A DNA stretch of 64,000 nucleotides from Manihot esculenta (taxonomy: Eukaryota; Streptophyta; Magnoliopsida; Malpighiales; Euphorbiaceae), in NCBI RefSeq assembly GCF_001659605.2, contig NC_035164.2, positions 24,896,665 through 24,960,664 on the forward strand, written 5' to 3'. This document shows, one piece after another, positions 57,124-64,000 of this stretch. Numbering within the stretch: position 1 is the stretch's first letter; each line of letters starts with the position of its first letter. The translations under genes and the position numbers were made by a program. The notes under the pieces are model-generated. The model did not search any database. It worked only from the letters and a program-made list of their open reading frames with translations, and had not been told where the DNA came from.

Positions 57124-60100
57124 CTATCTCTGAGCTATCTGCTCCAGAAACACAGGTGTCACTCTCATCTGTGCTATCAACGCACCTGTACTAGACAACT
57201 CTAGCTGTAATCCCTCGTCAAAGAGCTTCATAAGCTCCATCACAACTGGTCTCCGCTCTGCTACTATATGGGATAAACTGCCTAGTGACTTCCGACTTAG
57301 GGCGTCTGCGACAACATTCGCCTTACCCGGATGATACTGGATTTTACAATCATAATCACTGAGCAATTCAACCCACCTTCTCTGCCGCAAATTCAGCTCT
57401 CTCTGACTTAAGATGTACTGTAAACTCTTGTGATCGGTGAAGATCTCGCATTTAACCCCGTAGAGGTAATGCCGCCACATCTTAAGTGCAAAGATAACTG
57501 CTGCCATCTCTAGGTCATGGGTAGGGTAATTCAACTCGTGCTTTTTCAACTGTCTAGAAGCATAAGCTATTACTCTATCACTCTGCATCAATACACAACC
57601 CAATCCCATTCGAGATGCATCACAGAACACTGTGAACTCTTCATTACTGACAGGCAGAGCTAACACTGGTGCTGTTGTCAATCTCCTCTTGAGCTCCTCA
57701 AAGCTCTCTTCACACTGGTCTGACCAGATAAACTTCTGGTTCTTCTGAGTCAATTTGGTCATAGGAGCTGCTATCTTTGAGAAGTTCTGAACGAACCTCC
57801 TGTAGTACCCTGCCAGTCCCAGAAAGCTTTTAATCTCAGTCACTGTCGTGGGTCTGGGCCAGTTAGCTACAGCCTCTATCTTCTTGGGGTCTACCTCAAT
57901 ACCCTCGGCTGATACCACATGTCCCAAGAAGGCAATGCTCCGTAACCAAAACTCACACTTCGAGAACTTGGCATATAAACCATGCTCTCTCAGTGTCTGC
58001 AGAACGATCCTCAGATGCTGGGCATGCTCCTCTGCATCTCTGGAATACACTAAGATATCATCGATAAACACAATGACAAAGTGATCCAGAAACTCACTGA
58101 ATACCCTGTTCATGAGATCCATAAATGCTGCAGGGGCGTTAGTCAACCCGAACGGCATCACTAAGAACTCATAATGCCCATATCTGGTCCGGAAAGCTGT
58201 CTTAGGCACATCTGCCTCTCTGACTCTCAACTGATGATACCCAGATCTCAGATCTATTTTCGAGAAACAACCTGCTCCAGCTAGCTGGTCAAATAGATCA
58301 TCAATCCGCGGTAAGGGATACCTATTCTTGATAGTGACCTTGTTCAACTGTCTGTAGTCGATACAAAGTCTGAGGGATCCATCCTTCTTTCTGACAAAGA
58401 GCACTGGAGCACCCCAAGGTGAGGTACTAGGGCGGATGAAACCCTTATCTACCAAGTCCTGCAACTGTTCTTTTAACTCCTTTAACTCAGCTGGCGCCAT
58501 CCTGTAGGGAGGAATAGAGATAGGTCTAGTACCTGGCAGTAAGTCAATTTCAAACCCTATCTCCCTATCAGGTGGTAGTCCTGGCAAATCGTCTGGGAAC
58601 ACATCGAGAAACTCTCGGACTACTGGTACTGTGGCTGGTTCCCTCACCTGACTGTCTAGCTCTCTCACATGAGCTAGAAACCCCTGACAACCCCTCCTAA
58701 GCAAACGACGAGCCTGAAGGGCTGAAATCATACCTCTGGGTGTACCTCTCCTGTCTCCTCTGAAGACACACTCTGACCCATCCTGGTCTCTAAGACTCAC
58801 TAGCTTCTCTCGACAGTCCAACGTAGCACTATATGTAGATAACCAATCCATCCCTAGAATGACATCAAAATCCGTCAACTCGAGAACCACAAGGTCAGCT
58901 GGAAGGTATCTACCCTCTATGAATACTGGACTGAAACGACAGACTGACACTGCCACTGATGGGTCACATCTAGGTCCACTGACCCAGAGAGGATACTCTA
59001 ACTCAGAACTGATCAAACCCAATCTCTCTATGGCTCTCGAAGCAATAAAGGAATGAGAAGCACCGGGGTCCATCAAAGCATACACATCTGAACACCCAAT
59101 GATGAGATTACCTGACACCACTGTGTTCGACGTGTTAGCCTCCTCCTGTGTCACTGTGAAAATCCGTGCTGGGGCTACCGGATTTCCACCTCGGGAACCT
59201 GCTGCTGAAGTAGAGGCTACCCCTCTCCCTCTACCTCTGCCACTAATCTGAGGCATGACTGGAGCTGCTGGCCGTACAACTGGCTGTACCACACTGCCTG
59301 AACTCATCTGCTGGGATGGTGCAAAAGTCATCTGCGGACAATCCCGAGCAATATGCCCTTCCTGTCCACATCGAAAACAAGCTGTAGATCCCAACCGACA
59401 AACTCCGCCATGTGGTTTTCCGCATCGTCTGCAGACTGGAGCTGTGCCAGAGCTTGAGCCACTACCTATTCCCAAACCGGACTTAACTTTACTCCAGAAC
59501 TTACTCTTTGTTCCTTTTGCTCTATCCCATCTTTTACTGCTTGGTGTGGGGGCTTTAGAACCCGAAGCCTGTGCCTTTGACTGTTTCTGAATATTGGCAC
59601 TAGCTTCCATTTTCCTGGCTGCGTCTACTATGGTATGGAAACTCTCCTTTTCTGCTGGAAGAATCAAGGAAGCATACCTGGGATGCAGTCTCATCGTATA
59701 TCTCCTTGCTTTCTTCTGATCAGTATCATAGGCTTGACCCACGTACTGAAGCAGATCCAGGAACTTATCTGTGAATTCATCAACACTCATCTCCTCTGTC
59801 TGTCTCAACTGTTCAAATTCAATGACTTTCATCTCCCTCGAACTGTCAGGAAAAGCCCACCTTGCAAATTCATTGGCGAACTCTCCCCATGACATGCTGT
59901 CCATTCTAGGCTCCACATAGTTTTTAAACCATTCTCTGGCTTTCTTGCATTTTAATGTGAAACCTGCCATCTCAATGGCTCTCCTATCATCTGCTCCCAA
60001 TTCACTGGTTATCATCCTAACTGCTCTGAGGTAATCAAATGGATCATCTCCCGTGTTGTATTTAGGAGCATCCAATTTCAAGTACTCCGTCATTTGGACT

Positions 60101-60624
60101 TTACCTCCAGATGAGCTAGGTTCATGTCTATCAACAACAGGGGCTACTGGTTCTGGTGGTGGTACTGGTTCATTTGGCTCTAGGTGTGCTGCACTTGGAT
60201 GGGTAGGGGAAGAGGGATACATAGGATATGGTGGATAGTAAGGATAAGGCATATAAGGCATATAAGGAGGATATGGCACAAAACTCGAGTACTCCGACAT
60301 ACCTCCCATCGGATACTCTGGATAGCCAAAACCTGAGGTCTGAGCACCTCCCTGCGACTCTCCCATACCTTCCTCAAAACTGCCTATACCCATGCTGTCA
60401 TCTCTAGACTGATCAATCTCCATAGCTTCCCTCCTTTCCTCTGATCTTCCTCCCCTAGCTGTTCCTCTTCTGCTCTCGTCAACAGACCTTCTAGGGTCTA
60501 CTGACGTACCTTCCCTGCTAGATCTCTGAGACCTTGCCCTTGGCAATGCAGGAGGACGAGCAGCTGGTCTCTCATTCTCTGGTGGGACTCCAGTCAATCG
60601 AGCTGATCGACGAGTTCCTCGCAT
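57124..60624 (-). pseudogene. Tekay gag-pol, segment upstream of the amber codon (gag, protease, RT, RNase H)
   Basis: Starts at the ATG at 60624 ('[12 protein letters not shown]', the same conserved start as the plus-strand copy) and is open to a TAG at 57126-57124. Contains the Pro/Tyr-rich N-terminus, gag core ('[20 protein letters not shown]'), CCHC knuckle '[14 protein letters not shown]', protease '[11 protein letters not shown]', reverse transcriptase with 'FIDD', and RNase H ('[10 protein letters not shown]', 'TDHKSLQ'). The amber sits where the sister copy has a glutamine codon, one base different. No frameshift was seen. All upstream products could still be made, so the copy might be complemented in trans for integrase. 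Confidence 0.93.
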
Positions 60625-60830
60625 CTTTACTCTGGAAACATAACAGAGAACATACCACTTTAGCATATAACCATCACATAGCAATCATACACATACAACA
60701 CTCATGGCATATCATAACAGATAGGACTCAAGACCCTATCCTAGTGGACATGATTTCCTATTGGGCTTGACCACTTCTACCCTGTCTGAGCCCAACACTG
60801 TCTCTATAGGTCCGACCATGTGAACCTAGG

Positions 60831-60842
60831 GCTCTGATACCA
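60831..60842 (-). other. Primer-binding site, minus-strand Tekay
   Basis: TGGTATCAGAGC on the minus strand, three bases inside the 5' LTR boundary at 60846, complementary to initiator methionine tRNA. Confidence 0.95.
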
Positions 60843-60845
60843 ATC

Positions 60846-63017
60846 TGTAACGACCCCAAAATGGACCGTCACCGGCGCTAGGATTCAGGTCGGCTTAAGG
60901 CCGCCAGAACCCGTAGCAAGCCTGCTATACTCTCTGTGTACCTGTAAACCTCATACATGATCATACATTTTCTGTGAAAATAAAACTCTTTTCTGAACCA
61001 AGGCTTAACCTGTGCATGCACTATCTCTGTACTCTGTACTCATGTACTCTGTACTCTGTCCCTGACTAGAGCTTGCTCTAGATGGGTTAACTCATACCTG
61101 TTAAGCCTGGTTTTCACATACAGGAAAACATATAGCCATATACAGATCATGTACAAAACATACATCACTAGGTCAAGCAACAACTATTACATCTCTTTAA
61201 TATTACATGTCCACTCTAAGCTATTACAGATCTCTTTACTTTTCCTCTCTGCTGGACTGTCCCTGTACACTGTACACTGAACCTGCAAAACTGGGGTTAA
61301 GGGAGTGGGATGAGCTCTATAGCCCAGTGAGTAGAACAGTAAAACATCTCAGTAAAATATGATCTCATGGAATGCACCATATCACAGACAAGCCACATCA
61401 AGAGTAAACCTGTCACCACATAGTCCCAGTAACTCTGTGCCAGGGCGTAGAATCGAGCACCTGGTCTTCCTGTCATATATGTATATGTGTATATAACACC
61501 TGTGTACTTACCATTGCCAGGGCGTAGTCAAAGGCTCCTGGACTTTGCTATACCTGCCAGGGCGTAGTCAAAGGCTCCTGGACTTCTCTATACCTGCCAG
61601 GGCGTAGTCAAAGGCTCCTGGACTTCCTGTCTGAGACTATTGGATCATTCAGCATTCACTCACATCACCAAATAACGATGCAATGCAACATATTCGTGAA
61701 TACTAATGTAATCAACCTATGGCATAAACATGATGCATGAGATATGCTAAAAGCAGTTTGTGGTTCAATTAAAAGTCATAAGTTTAGTTCCACTCACCTC
61801 TGGCTATCTGGACTGACTGACTCTGCAGGCTCTGAACCTCTGGAGCAGTACTCACTGCTGCTCTCTCTGGTTCCTCTGGTCTGTACCTATACAGATAGAC
61901 TCAAATGAGGGACCAAAACTAGCTTACTAACAACTCTATTAACTGCCCCAAGAATCCCCTTAATCTCACTCTAAAACTCATGCAAAGCATGCAAAAGAAA
62001 GCTGGACAGGACACTTTCGGCGGCAGGTTCGGCGGCCGAATGTCCTCTCCAGAGACGAAACTCAAGCACCTTCGGCGGCCGAATCCCTCAAACAGAGCCG
62101 AACATGCAAAAACACTCGGGGCAAGCTGTGGCAACCAAGCCACCATGCAGGAGGTTCGGCGGCCGAATGACCCTTCGGCTGCCGAACCTGAGTTCATCCA
62201 GAACTCAGCTTCAACGGCAAACCATCTTCTCCTTCCCTTCACCCACTCCACATACATACACCAACTCCTTAACACACATATACTCACGTATATGATCACA
62301 GGGGTCCAAAACTATCTAATAACCCCTAACAACAAATCAAACATAACACAGAAACATGTATACATGCATAACTCAGCAAAACTATCATTCCGAACCTAAG
62401 CATACATCTCCTTCCACAAATCCCCCTAAAACCTTCAGAAAACATAAAAAACATATTCAAGAACATCACTTACCTCCTGGAACAAGAAGATGAGTGAGCT
62501 AAACAAAGGAAAACGGATCACCTCTTCTTCACCCTCACTAACTTTCCAAAGCTCACTTTTTGCTTCAAAACCTTCAAAACATGGTAAACGAGCAAACTCC
62601 TGCATGAGCTGCTCAAACTAAGCAAATAAAGCATAGGAGACGTGGCCAAGCTTCTGGACATGATCTGGTGATAACACCTGTCCAAAATGCTGACTAAGGC
62701 ACACAAACCTGCTGGCTAAGCAACTCAGCTTCGGCTGCCGAATCGCATGCAAAACCATGCAACATTCGGGGGCCGAACCTGAATTCGGAAGCCGAACATT
62801 GGGCACTCTCGGCGGCCGAACTTATCTTCGGCGGCCGAACTTGGCTAAAGTCTCCATGACCCATTTCTCTTCAAAACTCATAACTATAGACCTGTAACAC
62901 CATAAAACACATCATAACACTGAGAAAACATAACTCCTACCCGTATATAGAATCCCAACACTCCGGATTCCACCAGACAATAGGAATTCCGGTGCCGGAT
63001 TCTAGCCGGGTATTACA
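60846..63017 (-). repeat. 5' LTR of the minus-strand Tekay element
   Basis: 2172 bp, nearly identical to 53467-55649. It lacks one 12-bp CTTCGGCGGCAC-type unit in the palindrome cluster. Tandem array at about 61508-61625. Confidence 0.95.
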
Positions 63018-64000
63018 AATTTGGCAGCAGTTTAAAATTGTTACGAAGAAAATTCATTTTTTACTATATATAATAATATATTCTAACAAAAATTTTATTT
63101 TAATTCAATAGAATTATAATTTTTTCTGTCTTTGATTTGCTACAAAAAAAATAATTAAACTGCTTGTTAAACTTAGTAGTAGAGACAAATACAATGATTT
63201 TCAAATCGTTGCTATTAACTTTATGACTAAGTTAAAATATATAAAGTAACAATTTATACTAGCTGTCTTAGACCCTTCGTAGTGCAATATTCATGAGTAA
63301 TTTTTAATATTATTAAATGCTCTTTTCCTACCACACTAATATACACCATGAAATCTAAATATTTCTTATTTCTCCATTTCTTCTAATGCTAAAGCTATGT
63401 ACTATCAAGTGCCATAAAAAATAGTTTAAGATGAATAAAAATTCCTATTTGAAAAAAAACTCATATTGCTAAAACAATATACTAATTTGAATAAAAAATA
63501 ATTAATAAAATTAAAATATTTTATTAAATCATATCACATATAAAACATAATAAAAAATGAAGAGTAATATATAAATATATTTATAATAAAATATGATATA
63601 TGGTAATTATATATGTCTCAAACTAGAATATCTATTCGAACAATTTTTTTTATTATAACTTAGATACTTACAAATACTACAATACAATTCGCGGGGATTT
63701 TGGCCTTCCTATTTTTCTTATCATTGTCATACTTAGAATAATTGTTGAACTAAAATACTATGTCTAGTAAGATTCATGTGCTAATGGATGTAAATAAGTT
63801 TTGCAATATTTTAATATTTCCTCAAGTGTATAACATATTACCAAAAATCAAAATCGAAATATTGACATGTAACAACAACAAGTAAACAAAGCTTTTTTGT
63901 TCATTGAAATTTTCCACACTGACATTTCCTTTTGTTGTAAATATAGCGATTTAAATGCTGTCCTATTTTTTTTATACTGGATCATAAGCTGACAGTACCA
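63018..64000. other. AT-rich intergenic DNA, nothing recognised
   Basis: Continuation of the AT-rich DNA interrupted by the Tekay insertion. It starts with the second AATTT target copy (63018-63022). No motif-bearing frame. Confidence 0.6.

Larger units (their letters stand above)
53467..63017 (-). mobile_element. Full-length Tekay-type chromovirus with one amber codon in gag-pol
   Basis: LTRs at 53467-55649 (3' for the element, 2183 bp) and 60846-63017 (5', 2172 bp) are flanked by a perfect AATTT duplication (53462-53466 and 63018-63022). By eye they differ at about ten bases plus a 12-bp unit loss (near 54695 relative to 62070) and one 1-bp indel, so insertion was recent. Primer site TGGTATCAGAGC on the minus strand at 60842-60831; polypurine tract GGAGGGGAGAAT at 55661-55650. 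The interior holds a single gag-pol frame with one stop. It lies in the opposite orientation to the other full-length Tekay, about 15 kb away. Confidence 0.96.

Overview
This window is plant nuclear DNA. It is AT-rich, has long spliced introns, holds almost no cellular genes, and is dominated by nested LTR retrotransposons (Athila-like, Tat and Tekay/chromovirus types), with a SINE, MITEs and a LINE remnant. The one cellular gene encodes a plant polyprenol reductase, so a eudicot is likely. A Euphorbiaceae genome such as Manihot or Hevea is possible, but that is only a guess from the general look of the repeats.

Positions 1-9300: AT-rich intergenic DNA. It holds the decayed 3' end of a Tat-type element (about 370-2037), a 720-bp non-autonomous hAT-type element with an exact 8-bp target duplication (5918-6637), and a LINE (L1) scrap (6860-7520). 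Positions 9297-20593 (minus strand): a complete polyprenol reductase gene, reconstructed as six coding exons (335 codons plus stop) with every splice junction GT-AG and a probable 5'-UTR intron. Its three large introns carry MITEs and old repeats. Positions 20594-22060 look like its GC-richer leader and promoter.

Positions about 23600-49400: a multi-level nest. The outermost element is a decayed Athila-like Ty3 element, with a SINE in its 5' LTR. A Tat element (25017-45524, minus strand, 497-bp LTRs, CATGG target duplication) split its gag gene. Tat is internally deleted: gag is followed by a piece of reverse transcriptase and the last residues of integrase. It also carries an antisense (plus-strand) gene region and a 3' minisatellite. 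The antisense ORF contains about 110 codons that look like the funnel/bridge region of an RNA polymerase largest subunit, most like plant Pol IV/V (NRPD1/NRPE1). This apparent host-gene capture is the most interesting thing in the window. Into Tat went a full-length Tekay chromovirus with an open gag-pol (26579-38383, plus strand), whose 5' LTR was later hit by another Tekay-type element that survives as a solo LTR (27420-29673, GCCTT duplication). A third Tekay-type solo LTR sits in inverse orientation at 40661-42843 (GAAGT duplication).

Positions 49400-64000: AT-rich DNA with an LTR-like stretch and a short tandem duplication (51140-51990), then a second full-length Tekay element on the minus strand (53467-63017, AATTT duplication, nearly identical LTRs). 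Its gag-pol frame is closed by a single in-frame amber codon. The last kilobase has no recognisable gene.

The LTR differences I counted by eye agree with the nesting order: about 13 in 497 bp for Tat, about 15 in 2.09 kb for the plus-strand Tekay, and about 10 in 2.17 kb for the minus-strand Tekay.
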